Shown here piece by piece: positions 47,103 to 54,990 of a DNA stretch of 64,000 nt. The number at the start of each line of letters is the position of its first letter. Position 1 is the stretch's first letter. This stretch comes from Streptomyces meridianus. Its GTDB lineage: Bacteria > Actinomycetota > Actinomycetes > Streptomycetales > Streptomycetaceae. The DNA is taken from NCBI RefSeq assembly GCF_023703325.1, contig NZ_JAMQGM010000026.1:1-64000 (forward strand). Reading direction: 5' to 3'. The notes beneath the pieces were generated by a model. It was given only the letters and a program-made list of their open reading frames with translations. It did not search any database and was not told the DNA's origin. A program made the position numbers and the translations under genes.

Positions 47103-47439
47103 GGCTCCATCTTCCCCCGTTCGTGCCGCGATCGGAAAAACACGTCCACAGCGACCCGGCATCCACCGGACGCTGCTGCGAACCAGACGCTCCAGGGCCA
47201 TCGCCGGTTCGCGGGACGCTGGAGCGGACGGTGATTCCGGGACGGCCCGAAGGCCCCTGGAAGGCGCCCGGGTCCCCACCCGGGCCTGCGTGGTCGTGGC
47301 TGCCACTATTTCGCTACGAGTCGTAGCGTAACTTTTCCTCCCCCCTGCTCCACAAGTCCCGGCAGGGCGCACGGCCGTGATCCCCATCACGGCGGCGCGG
47401 CGGCTGCCGCCCCGTCCCGCCGCGGGTATGGTCCCCGCC
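47103..47439. other. Divergent region between thioredoxin-TPR and TetR genes
   Basis: 337 bp with no supported gene. It contains the palindrome at 47312-47328 and a somewhat AT-richer stretch around it (47310-47345), where promoters are likely. Confidence 0.5.
47312..47328. promoter_or_regulatory. TetR-type operator CGCTACGA-G-TCGTAGCG
   Basis: A perfect 8-1-8 inverted repeat located 112 nt upstream of the TetR start. TetR-family genes are commonly autoregulated through such sites; here it could also reach the divergent gene. Confidence 0.65.
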
Positions 47440-48087
47440 ATGTCCCGCTCCGAACCCTCGTCGTCCGCACAGCACGGACGCACCGGCCGTCCGCGCAGCG
47501 CGGAAGCCGACCGGGCGATCCTCGAGGCGACCCGGGCCGCGCTGGTCGAACTGGGCTGGGGCAAGCTGACCCTGGGCGACGTCGCGGCACGTGCGGGCGT
47601 CGCCAAGACGACGCTCTACCGCCGCTGGAACGGCAAGAGCGCACTCGTCGTGGACGCCGTGGCCGCCCTGTTCGACGAGCGTCTGGAACTGCCCGACCGA
47701 GGCAGCCTGCGGGCCGATGTCGAAGGCGTGATCCAGCAGTTCGCCGCACTGCTCGAACGCCCCGAGACCAAGACCGCCCTGATGGCCGTGGTCTCGGAGG
47801 CCACCCGTGACGAGGCCCTGCGGGGCCGTATCCGCTCCGCCGTCGTGGACCGGCAGAAGCGCCTGGTGATCATGGGCCGGGAACGCGCCCAGGCCCGGGG
47901 CGAACTGCCCCCCGACGCCGACGGGGAGGACGGGCGCGCGGCAGCGGCACACCACGTCGACCTGATCTACGACGTCATCGCCGGCGCCGTGGTGCACCGG
48001 ACCCTGGTCAGCGGGGAGCGCGTGGACGCCGGCTGGGCTCGGGAGTTCACCACCCTGCTGCTGGCCGGCCTCACGTCCGCCCCCTGA
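47440..48087 (+). CDS. TetR/AcrR family transcriptional regulator
   Basis: A 215-residue repressor-type regulator. The N-terminal helix-turn-helix spans about residues 18-65 (RSAEADRAILEATRAAL, LTLGDVAARAGVAKTTLYRRW). The remaining ~150 residues form the ligand-binding and dimer domain, which resembles the TetR_C_11-type fold (LRADVEGVIQQFAALL). Ligand unknown. I chose ATG at 47440 (MSRSEPSSS); an ATG at 47428 is also possible and neither has a strong ribosome site. It is divergent from the thioredoxin-TPR gene and convergent with icmA. Confidence 0.9.
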   Translation: MSRSEPSSSAQHGRTGRPRSAEADRAILEATRAALVELGWGKLTLGDVAARAGVAKTTLYRRWNGKSALVVDAVAALFDERLELPDRGSLRADVEGVIQQFAALLERPETKTALMAVVSEATRDEALRGRIRSAVVDRQKRLVIMGRERAQARGELPPDADGEDGRAAAAHHVDLIYDVIAGAVVHRTLVSGERVDAGWAREFTTLLLAGLTSAP

Positions 48088-48091
48088 CGCG

Positions 48092-48145
48092 GACGGGCCC
48101 ACCGCCCGCGCACGCCGGTTGCGTGCTGCGGAGGGCGGGCCCGTC
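48092..48145. terminator. Two-part hairpin between TetR and IcmA-type genes
   Basis: Outer 9-bp arms GACGGGCCC (48092-48100) and GGGCCCGTC (48137-48145) enclose a 6-bp inner stem GCACGC/GCGTGC. It lies between convergent genes. Confidence 0.55.
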
Positions 48146-48166
48146 GGCCGGTGCCCGGTGTCCTGC

Positions 48167-49867
48167 TCAGAAACCTGCCGGCTCGGTGTAGACGCCCCAC
48201 TCGTCGCGCAGGACCCCGCAGATCTCGCCGAGCGTCGCTTCGGCCCGCACGGCCTCGAGCATCGGACCGATCATGTTGCTGCCGTCCCGGGCCGCCGCGA
48301 GCATCGCGTCGAGCGTGCTGCGGACCCGGTCCTCGTCGCGCTTGCCCTTGCGGTCGGCCAGCATCCGGACCTGCTCGCGCTCGACCTCGTGGCTGACGCG
48401 GAGGATCTCCAGATCCCCGGTGACCGATCCCTTCGCACAGTTGACGCCGACGACCTTCTTCTCGTCCTTTTCCAGGGCCTGCTGGTACTGGAAGGCGGAT
48501 TCGGCGATCTCGCCGGTGAACCAGCCGTCCTCGATGCCGCGCAGGATGCCGGAGGTGATCGGGCCGATGGGGTGCTCGCCGTTCGGGACGGCCCGGCGGC
48601 CGCGTTCCTTGATCTGATCGAAGATCTTCTCTGCGTCGGCCTCGATCCGGTCGGTCAGCGCCTCGACGTACCACGAACCTCCCAGCGGGTCGGCCACGTT
48701 GGCCACCCCGGTCTCCTCCATGAGGACCTGCTGGGTGCGCAGCGCGATCTCCGCGGCCTGCTCGCTCGGCAGCGCCAGGGTCTCGTCCAGCGCGTTGGTG
48801 TGCAGCGAGTTGGTTCCGCCGAGCACAGCCGACAGCGCCTCGACCGCAGTCCGGACGACATTGTTGTACGGCTGCTGAGCGGTGAGCGAGACGCCGGCGG
48901 TCTGGGTGTGGAAGCGCAGCCACTGGGCCTTGTCGCTCCGGGCGCCGTAGACGTCGCGCATCCAGCGGGCCCAGATCCTGCGCGCGGCGCGGAACTTGGC
49001 GATCTCCTCGAAGAAGTCGAGGTGAGCGTCGAAGAAGAAGGAGAGGCCGGGGGCGAAGACGTCCACGTCCAGCCCGCGCGAGAGCCCGAGTTCGACGTAA
49101 CCGAAGCCGTCGGCGAGCGTGTAGGCCAGTTCCTGGGCGGCCGTCGCCCCGGCCTCGCGGATGTGGTAGCCGGAGACGGAGAGCGGCTTGTAGGCGGGGA
49201 TGGAGCTCGCGCAGTGCTCCATCAGGTCGCCGATCAGGCGCAGGTGCGGCTCGGGCTGGAAGAGCCACTCCTTCTGCGCGATGTACTCCTTGAAGATGTC
49301 CGTCTGCAGCGTGCCGTTGAGCACCGACGGATCAATGCCCTGGCGCTCGGCGGCGACGAGGTACATGCAGAAGACCGGGACGGCCGGGCCGGAGATGGTC
49401 ATCGAGGTGGTGACGTCGCCGAGCGGGATGTCCTTGAACAGGACCTCCATGTCGGCTGCCGAGTCGATCGCGACTCCGCAGTGCCCGACCTCGCCGAGGG
49501 AACGTGGGTCGTCGGAGTCGCGGCCCATCAGCGTGGGCATGTCGAAGGCGACCGAGAGCCCGCCGCCCCCGGCCTCGAGGATCATCTTGTAGCGCTCGTT
49601 GGTCTGCTCGGCGTTGCCGAAGCCCGCGAACTGGCGGATCGTCCAGGTGCGCCCGCGATAGCCGGTGGCGTGGAGCCCCCGGGTGAAAGGGTACTCACCG
49701 GGCCATCCGATCCGCTCGAACCCCGGAACGGAGCTGCCCTCGGGCGGTCCGTAGATCGGATCGACGGGGTCGCCCGAGAGCGTGGTGAAGTCGGCGTCCC
49801 GCTTGCGGGCCTTGTCGTAGCGGGCCTGCCAGCGGCGGCGGCCCTCATCAATGGCGTCGGCGTCCAT
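48167..49867 (-). CDS. icmA: Acyl-CoA mutase large subunit (isobutyryl-CoA mutase type)
   Basis: Coenzyme B12-dependent radical enzyme subunit that interconverts isobutyryl-CoA and n-butyryl-CoA, or a related pair. 566 residues, matching the IcmA length and shorter than methylmalonyl-CoA mutase because the B12-binding domain is on a separate small subunit, which is not in this window. The TIM-barrel substrate region is clear: GLHATGYRGRTWTIRQFAGFG, FDMPTLMGRDSDDP, TSMTISGPAVPV and TAQQPYNNVVRTAVEALSAVLGGTNSLHTN. ATG at 49867 has no Shine-Dalgarno and a TAGTAA -10-like box only 10 nt upstream, suggesting a very short leader. Confidence 0.93.
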   Translation of the reverse strand: MDADAIDEGRRRWQARYDKARKRDADFTTLSGDPVDPIYGPPEGSSVPGFERIGWPGEYPFTRGLHATGYRGRTWTIRQFAGFGNAEQTNERYKMILEAGGGGLSVAFDMPTLMGRDSDDPRSLGEVGHCGVAIDSAADMEVLFKDIPLGDVTTSMTISGPAVPVFCMYLVAAERQGIDPSVLNGTLQTDIFKEYIAQKEWLFQPEPHLRLIGDLMEHCASSIPAYKPLSVSGYHIREAGATAAQELAYTLADGFGYVELGLSRGLDVDVFAPGLSFFFDAHLDFFEEIAKFRAARRIWARWMRDVYGARSDKAQWLRFHTQTAGVSLTAQQPYNNVVRTAVEALSAVLGGTNSLHTNALDETLALPSEQAAEIALRTQQVLMEETGVANVADPLGGSWYVEALTDRIEADAEKIFDQIKERGRRAVPNGEHPIGPITSGILRGIEDGWFTGEIAESAFQYQQALEKDEKKVVGVNCAKGSVTGDLEILRVSHEVEREQVRMLADRKGKRDEDRVRSTLDAMLAAARDGSNMIGPMLEAVRAEATLGEICGVLRDEWGVYTEPAGF

Positions 49868-49877
49868 GCGGACAAAT

Positions 49878-49900
49878 TTACTAGGACGTCCAACTAATTG
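49878..49900 (-). promoter_or_regulatory. icmA promoter with CAATTAGTTGG motif and GGACGTCC palindrome
   Basis: On the minus strand CAATTAGTTGG (49900-49890) runs into the palindrome GGACGTCC (49891-49884) and then TAGTAA (49883-49878), 10 nt before the ATG. The longer symmetry AGTTGGAC/GTCCTAGT matches at 6 of 8 positions. It is probably a -10 box overlapped by an operator. Confidence 0.55.
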
Positions 49901-49994
49901 TCGACGGCAGACCGTGCACGACCGCACGACCGGACAGCGGTGGAGGCGCGCCACGGCGCGGCGCCGCCCCCCGCAGGGCCGTCTCCGAGGGGCC

Positions 49995-50333
49995 TCAGGC
50001 CTTGGCGGGAGCGGGCTCCACACCTTCGATCAGGGGCTGCACCTCGGCGGTGACCCTGCGCTCGACGAAGAAGGCAGCGGTCGGGACCGTGCCGGCCAGC
50101 AGCACCCAGGCCAGCTTGCCGAACGGCCACTTCGCCTTGGAGCCGAGGTCGAAGGCGAAGACCAGGTAGAGCACGTACAGCCAGCCGTGCGCGATGCCCA
50201 CGGCACTGGTGAACTCCGCAGCCCCGTCGATCTTCAGCAGGTACTTGGCGATCATGCCGATCGTCAGCAGGACCAGCAGCACACCGGTGATGAGGGCCAG
50301 CGCCCGGTACCGGGTCAGGATGCTCTTCTTCAT
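49995..50333 (-). CDS. DUF3817 membrane protein
   Basis: A 112-residue integral membrane protein with three hydrophobic helices (ALALITGVLLVLLTIGMIAKYLL, GIAHGWLYVLYLVFAFDLG, LAWVLLAGTVPTAAFFVERRV). The HG(W/L)LYVLY and KWP phrases define DUF3817 (YdzA-like). Function unknown. A second paralogue lies at 52346-52690. It is downstream of the MarR gene, 54 nt away, and likely co-transcribed with it. ATG at 50333; the ribosome site is weak. Confidence 0.88.
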   Translation of the reverse strand: MKKSILTRYRALALITGVLLVLLTIGMIAKYLLKIDGAAEFTSAVGIAHGWLYVLYLVFAFDLGSKAKWPFGKLAWVLLAGTVPTAAFFVERRVTAEVQPLIEGVEPAPAKA

Positions 50334-50387
50334 GGCCCCGAGGGTAACGGGCCGTCCGGGTGACGCTCCGGGCGGCCGGGACGGATG

Positions 50388-50897
50388 TCAGCCCGCGTCG
50401 AAGTCCGCCGCTGCGATGCGCAACGGACGCAGCAGGTCGAAGATCTCCCGGCACTCGTCCTCCCCGTACGCGGAGAGCCCGAACTCCATCTCCATGAGGT
50501 CGCGGGTGGCGGCCTCGACGACCTCCCGGCCCTTCCCGGTGATCGAGGCAAGTGTCCCGCGGCCGTCGTTGGGATTGGGGCGCTTGGCGACCAGCCCCGA
50601 GCGCACCAGCCGGTCCACGGTGTTGGTGACGGAGGTCGGGTGGACCATCAGCCGCTCGCCGATCTTCGACATCGGCAGCTCGCCGGACTTGCTGAAGGTG
50701 AGCAGGACCAGCGCCTCGTAGCGGGCGAAGGTCAGCCCGTACGGCTTGACGACCGCGTCGACCTGGCCGAGCAGGATCTGGTGCGCCCGCATGATCGAAG
50801 TGATGGCCGCCATCGACGGCACGGAGCCCCATCTCTGCTTCCAGAGTTCGTCGGCGCGGGCGATCGGGTCGAAGGGAAGGCTGAGCGGCTTCGGCAC
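50388..50897 (-). CDS. MarR family transcriptional regulator
   Basis: A 169-residue dimeric winged-helix regulator. The N-terminal SLPFDPIARADELWKQRWG is a conserved extension in this Streptomyces subgroup. The winged helix contains LTFARYEALVLLTFS, MSKIGERLMVHPTSVTNTVDRL and the wing KRPNPNDGRGTLASIT. GTG at 50897 has AGGG ~8 nt upstream; the frame runs further but the residues look non-coding. It lies upstream of a DUF3817 gene in the same direction and divergent from an ArsR-like gene. Possible targets include the nearby icmA gene, whose promoter holds a palindrome. Confidence 0.9.
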   Translation of the reverse strand: MPKPLSLPFDPIARADELWKQRWGSVPSMAAITSIMRAHQILLGQVDAVVKPYGLTFARYEALVLLTFSKSGELPMSKIGERLMVHPTSVTNTVDRLVRSGLVAKRPNPNDGRGTLASITGKGREVVEAATRDLMEMEFGLSAYGEDECREIFDLLRPLRIAAADFDAG

Positions 50898-51065
50898 GCC
50901 GTCGACCCTATCGGCCCCGCGCAGGGTGCCGCCGCCCCGTCCGCAGTGCGGTCCACCGCCCGCGTCCGGCGGGGTGCGTACCCGCCCACGGGCCTGGGTA
51001 GGGCTGTGGCCGTCCCGATCATTTCGGCCGAGGGCGAAAGTCGGCCGGGAGGGGAGAACGCCGTC

Positions 51066-52049
51066 ATGCCGCTCCGCCTGCGTTTCGACGACGAGGAGGG
51101 CTCCGGTGCGTGCCGGTTCGCCGTCTCCGCGCTCTGGGAGACCCTGGAGGCCGTACGGACCCTCGACCGTCCCCACCGGCACGGCCACCACCTGCCGTGG
51201 CTGCGGCGGATCCGGCACGCGGCGGCGGGACTGGACCTCTCGGTCCTGTGGCTGCTGATGCCCCGGGCCGGACGGGCGCCGGGCTTCCTGCGCCCGGCGC
51301 CGGACGGTCCGTACCCGCCGATCGAAGAGGAGCTCGAGCGGGTGCGGGCGACCGACCCGCAGACTGCGCACGACGACCTCGCCGCGACACTCGCCTGCAC
51401 CCCGGGCGGCGCGGACACACCGCAGGGCCGGGCCCTGCTGAACGATCCGGCACGGACGGTACGGGACGTCGCCGATCTGACCGGACTCGCCTGGCGGGCC
51501 GTGCTGGAGCCGCACTGGCCCCGGCTGCGCGACCTGCTCGAGGCCGATGCCGCCTTCCATGCGCGGCGGCTCGCCGACGGCGGTCCGTCCCGACTGTTCG
51601 ACGGCCTGCACCCCGCCGTCACCTGGTCCGGCGGCGAGCTGACCGTGGAATCCCCGCAGGAGCGCAGCCTGCCGGCCGACGGCCGGGGCCTGCTGCTGGT
51701 GCCGAGCGTGTTCGCCCGCCCCGATGTCGTCTGCGGGTTCGACGGGCCCGGCCCGCCGAGCCTGCTCTACCCGGCGCGCGGGACCGCCGCGCTGTGGACG
51801 CACCCGCACGGCGAGGGCGTCCCCGAGTCGCTGGCCCGGCTGCTGGGCAAGGGACGCGCGGCCGTGCTCACGGCACTGGCGGAACCGTCGACCACCACCG
51901 CGCTCGCCCAGCGGCTGCAACTCGCGCCGTCGTCCGTCTCGGCGCACCTCTCGGCGCTGCGGGACTCCGGGCTGCTGACCTCGCAGCGCTGCGGTCACCA
52001 GGTGCTGTACGAGCGCACCCCGCTCGGCATCGCGCTCGCGGCCGGCTGA
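51066..52049 (+). CDS. ArsR-like winged-helix regulator with long N-terminal domain
   Basis: A 327-residue protein. The N-terminal ~240 residues (LRFDDEEGSGACRFAVSALW; GLHPAVTWSGG; GLLLVPSVFARPDVVCGFDG) form the large sensor-like region seen in Streptomyces DUF5937/ArsR-type proteins. The C-terminal ~70 residues are an ArsR winged helix (TTTALAQRLQLAPSSVSAHLSALRDSGLLTSQRCGHQVLY). No metal-binding cysteine pair is visible, so the signal is unlikely to be a classical ArsR metal. ATG at 51066 with GGGGAG ~9 nt upstream. Convergent with the thiamine-binding-like gene and divergent from MarR. Confidence 0.85.
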   Translation: MPLRLRFDDEEGSGACRFAVSALWETLEAVRTLDRPHRHGHHLPWLRRIRHAAAGLDLSVLWLLMPRAGRAPGFLRPAPDGPYPPIEEELERVRATDPQTAHDDLAATLACTPGGADTPQGRALLNDPARTVRDVADLTGLAWRAVLEPHWPRLRDLLEADAAFHARRLADGGPSRLFDGLHPAVTWSGGELTVESPQERSLPADGRGLLLVPSVFARPDVVCGFDGPGPPSLLYPARGTAALWTHPHGEGVPESLARLLGKGRAAVLTALAEPSTTTALAQRLQLAPSSVSAHLSALRDSGLLTSQRCGHQVLYERTPLGIALAAG

Positions 52050-52058
52050 CCCGGGCGG

Positions 52059-52349
52059 TCAGGCGAGGTGGCGCTCGACCGCCTCGACCTTGCTCGTGAG
52101 GCCGTCGGTGACTCCGGGCCGGATGTCCGCCTTGAGGACGAGGGAGACCCGCGGGGCGCGCGCCTCCACCGCGGCGACGGCCCGGCGGACGACGTCCATG
52201 ACCTCGTCCCACTCACCTTCGACGGAGGTGAACATGGCGTCCGTGCGGTGGGGCAGCCCGGACTCGCGGACCACGCGGACGGCGTCGGCCACGTACTCCC
52301 CCACGTCCTCGCCGACGCCGAGCGGGGTGACGGAGAACGCGACGATCAC
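52059..52349 (-). CDS. Thiamine-binding-like protein (MTH1187 / DUF77 family)
   Basis: A 96-residue small ferredoxin-fold protein of the MTH1187/YkoF-like family, which binds thiamine or precursors in some members. It starts [20 protein letters not shown] and contains the family segments [21 protein letters not shown] and [13 protein letters not shown]. It is cytoplasmic and probably tetrameric. Its ATG overlaps the stop of the upstream DUF3817 gene (ATGA), so the two are coupled. No thiamine biosynthesis genes or riboswitch are adjacent. Confidence 0.88.
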   Translation of the reverse strand: MIVAFSVTPLGVGEDVGEYVADAVRVVRESGLPHRTDAMFTSVEGEWDEVMDVVRRAVAAVEARAPRVSLVLKADIRPGVTDGLTSKVEAVERHLA

Positions 52350-52690
52350 GCGCCGGCCACCTCTTCGGTGCGGCCGCGGGCGGCGGTCACCCGCTCCTCG
52401 GCCTCACGGCGCAACATGCGCTCGGCGAGGAAGCCGCCGGCCGGGAGGACGGCCAGGGCGAAGTAGAGCCCGGCGGTCTTCAGGGGCCACTTCGCGCGGT
52501 TCCAGGCGTCGAGCAGGAAGAGCACGTAGAGGACGAAGAGCAATCCGTGGACCGCGCCCATGACGGGCACCGGGTTGAAGTCGGTCGTGCGCTTGAGCAC
52601 CGAGCTGACCAGCAGCAGGAGGAAGGAGACCGCCTCGGGGGTGGAGACCAGGCGCAGGCGGCGGATGGCGTTGGCTGTCGTGATGTCCAC
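52346..52690 (-). CDS. DUF3817 membrane protein, second paralogue
   Basis: A 114-residue membrane protein with three hydrophobic helices ([52 protein letters not shown]), sharing the HGLLFVLY and KWP signatures with the protein at 49995. Function unknown. I chose GTG at 52690 because GAGG lies 5 nt upstream; a second in-frame GTG at 52696 lies too close to the same site. Coupled by ATGA overlap to the thiamine-binding-like gene, an association that may hint at a shared substrate. Divergent from the AIM24 array. Confidence 0.86.
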   Translation of the reverse strand: MDITTANAIRRLRLVSTPEAVSFLLLLVSSVLKRTTDFNPVPVMGAVHGLLFVLYVLFLLDAWNRAKWPLKTAGLYFALAVLPAGGFLAERMLRREAEERVTAARGRTEEVAGA

Positions 52691-52724
52691 GGGCACCTCA
52701 GGCGTGTGTGTCGAGTGGTTCAGC

Positions 52725-52748
52725 GGCTTGTGAAGCGTTGCACAAGCC
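52725..52748. promoter_or_regulatory. GGCTTGTG-N8-CACAAGCC inverted repeat in the divergent promoter region
   Basis: A perfect 8-8-8 inverted repeat between the DUF3817 gene (-) and the first AIM24 gene (+); the core TTGTG...CACAA looks like an operator. It begins 35 nt from the leftward start. Confidence 0.5.
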
Positions 52749-52847
52749 GGTTCTCATTCTGACAGCCGCCCGGGTACGGCGGATCCCGGGGTCGGTTCGG
52801 AGCGGAGGCGCTGCGTCCGCCCACACCGTCCGGATACGGTCTGGGAC

Positions 52848-53486
52848 GTGGCTCAGTTCCGACTTCACGGCAGCAAGGTACTCGCCGTCGACATGTCCGG
52901 CGACGGCGTCAAGGCAAAGAACGGCGCGATGATCGCCTACGACGGACGGATGGCGTTCAAGAAGATGTCCGGAGGCGGTGAGGGCCTGCGCGGGATGGTG
53001 ACCCGCAGGCTCACCGGCGAACAGATGGAGGTCATGGAGGTGAAAGGCCACGGCACCTGCTGGTTCGCCGACCGGGCGAGCGAGATCAGTCTGGTGTCGC
53101 TGAACGGGCAGAAACTGTACGTGGAGGCCAGCAATCTGCTGTGCACCGACGGCGGGCTCCGCACCGGCACGTCCTTCACCGGCCTGCGCGGCGGCGCGCA
53201 GGGCAACGGCCTGTTCACCACCACGGTCGAGGGCACCGGGCAGGCCGCACTGCTGTCGGACGGCCCGGCCGTGGTGCTGCGGGTCAGCGAGCAGTACCCG
53301 CTGCAGGTCGACCCCGGAGCGTACGTCGCGCACACCCACGGGCTGCGGCAGTCGTTCCAGTCCGGGGTGAACTTCCGGACGCTGATCGGCGAGGGCTCCG
53401 GCGAGGCCTTCCAGATCCGCTTCGAGGGCGAGGGGCTCGTCTACGTCCAGCCGAGCGAGCGCAACACGGTCGGCGGTGACGTCTGA
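52848..53486 (+). CDS. AIM24 family protein 1
   Basis: A 212-residue cytoplasmic beta-rich protein of the AIM24/TerB-associated family (DUF124-like), named after the mitochondrial protein AIM24. Visible segments: SGDGVKAKNGAMIAYDGRM, KLYVEASNLLCTDG, GLFTTTVEGTGQAALLSDG, a conserved LQVDPGAYVAHTHG and GEGSGEAFQIRFEGEG near the end. The molecular function is unknown; bacterial members occur with tellurite-type stress and phage-tail-like contexts elsewhere. GTG start at 52848. Its stop overlaps the start of the second AIM24 gene (TGATG). Confidence 0.88.
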   Translation: MAQFRLHGSKVLAVDMSGDGVKAKNGAMIAYDGRMAFKKMSGGGEGLRGMVTRRLTGEQMEVMEVKGHGTCWFADRASEISLVSLNGQKLYVEASNLLCTDGGLRTGTSFTGLRGGAQGNGLFTTTVEGTGQAALLSDGPAVVLRVSEQYPLQVDPGAYVAHTHGLRQSFQSGVNFRTLIGEGSGEAFQIRFEGEGLVYVQPSERNTVGGDV

Positions 53487-54169
53487 TGCCCTTCCGTGAG
53501 ATCAACTCCAAGGTGGTCGAGGCCGAGATCCGGCCCGGCCGGACCGTGTTCAGCCAGCGCGGCGCGATGCTCGCCTACCGCGGCCCCGTGTCGTTCACAC
53601 CCGACGTCCAGGGCGGTCAGGGCGGCCTGGCCTCGATGATCGGCCGCCGGATCGCCGGCGAGCACACGCCCCTGATGACCGTCGAGGTTCCCCTCGGGCC
53701 CGGCGGCCCTGGGGAGACCCCGTGCGGGACGGTGATGTTCGGACACGGCGGACACCACGTCTCGGTGATCGAACCGGCGGGGCACACGCTGTACGTCGAG
53801 GCCGACCGGCTGCTGGCATTCGAGGGCACCCTCCGGCAGAGCACGGTGTTCCTCGGGGCGCAGGGCGGCGTGATGGGCATGGTGCGCGGGCAGGTCACCG
53901 GCCAGGGACTGTTCACCACCACGCTGCAGGGCCACGGTTCGGTCGCGGTGATGGCGCACGGCGGGCTGCTCGAGCTGCCGATCAGGCCGGAGCGCCCCGT
54001 GCACGTCGACCCGCAGGCCTACGTCGCGCATCGCGGGGACGTCCGCAACAGCCTCTCGACCGCACTCGGCTGGCGCGACATGGTGGGGCGCGGCTCCGGC
54101 GAGGCGTTCCAGCTGGAGCTCTCGGGCAACGGCTCCGTCTACGTCCAGGCATCGGAGGAGAAGCTTTGA
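53486..54169 (+). CDS. AIM24 family protein 2
   Basis: A 227-residue paralogue of AIM24 protein 1, with VFSQRGAMLAYRGPVSF, TLYVEADRLLAFEG, GLFTTTLQGHGSVAVMAHGG, VHVDPQAYVAHRGD and VGRGSGEAFQLELSGNG. ATG at 53486 shares a base with the upstream stop (TGATG) and the stop overlaps the next gene's TTG, so all three AIM24 genes are translationally coupled. This suggests the products form one hetero-oligomer with fixed stoichiometry. Function unknown. Confidence 0.88.
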   Translation: MPFREINSKVVEAEIRPGRTVFSQRGAMLAYRGPVSFTPDVQGGQGGLASMIGRRIAGEHTPLMTVEVPLGPGGPGETPCGTVMFGHGGHHVSVIEPAGHTLYVEADRLLAFEGTLRQSTVFLGAQGGVMGMVRGQVTGQGLFTTTLQGHGSVAVMAHGGLLELPIRPERPVHVDPQAYVAHRGDVRNSLSTALGWRDMVGRGSGEAFQLELSGNGSVYVQASEEKL

Positions 54170-54951
54170 GCACCCATCCCGTGCAGGGCCACGGCGGGCC
54201 CGACGTGCACGACCCGCACACGCTGCCGTCGGACGACAACGTCAACCCCTACACCTTCTGCGTGGACCTGGACGGCCAGTGGTTCCTGCAGAAGGGCAAG
54301 ATGATCGCCTACTACGGCAGGATCGATTTCGACGGCATCGGCCACGGCCGCTTCGACCGGCTGGTCGCCGGCAACTTCCACTCCCCGCTGCACGCCTCGG
54401 ACTGGGTGGTGGCCGAGGGCCGGGGCAAGATGCTGCTCGCCGACCGCGCCTTCGACGTGAACTCCTACGATCTGGAGGAGGGCAACCTCACCATCCGGTC
54501 GGGCAACCTGCTGGCCTTCCAGCCGGGCCTCTCGCTGAAGCAGTCGATCATCCCGGGCTTCCTCACCCTGATCGGGACGGGCAAGTTCGTGGCGGCGTCC
54601 AACGGGCCGGTGGTGTTCGCCGAGCCGCCGGTCCGGGTCGATCCCCAGGCGCTGGTGGGCTGGGCGGACTGCCCGTCGCCGTGCCACCACTACGACCACC
54701 AGTACCTGCGCGGTGTCATGGGCGGGCTGCGGGCGATGACGGGCATCGGGGGCGCCTCCGGCGAGGAGCACCAGTTCGAGTTCGTCGGCGCCGGGCAGGT
54801 CCTGATCCAGTCGTCGGAGCAGCTGATGCCGGTGGCCGAAACCGGGGCGGTGCCCCAGCAGGCCGGTGTCCCCGGCGGAGGGGCGGGGCAGCACGGGGTG
54901 CCGCAGCTGCCGGGCTCGCTGGGCGATCTCCAGCGGCGCTTCGGCCTCTGA
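54166..54951 (+). CDS. AIM24 family protein 3
   Basis: A 261-residue third paralogue, longer at both ends: an N-terminal ~25-residue polar extension (VQGHGGPDVHDPHTLPSDDN) and a C-terminal Pro/Gly/Gln-rich tail (PQQAGVPGGGAGQHGVPQ). The AIM24 core has KMIAYYGRIDF, GNLLAFQPGLSLKQS, VRVDPQALVGWADCPSPCHHYDH (a CxxxC-H-H cluster absent from the other two) and GASGEEHQFEFVG. The start is TTG at 54166, with GGAGGAG upstream and a TTGA overlap with the previous stop. The Cys/His cluster could bind a metal; that is inference. Confidence 0.87.
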   Translation: MSTHPVQGHGGPDVHDPHTLPSDDNVNPYTFCVDLDGQWFLQKGKMIAYYGRIDFDGIGHGRFDRLVAGNFHSPLHASDWVVAEGRGKMLLADRAFDVNSYDLEEGNLTIRSGNLLAFQPGLSLKQSIIPGFLTLIGTGKFVAASNGPVVFAEPPVRVDPQALVGWADCPSPCHHYDHQYLRGVMGGLRAMTGIGGASGEEHQFEFVGAGQVLIQSSEQLMPVAETGAVPQQAGVPGGGAGQHGVPQLPGSLGDLQRRFGL

Positions 54952-54990
54952 GCGGACCGGCCTGCGAGAGAAAAGAACTGATCAAAAATT

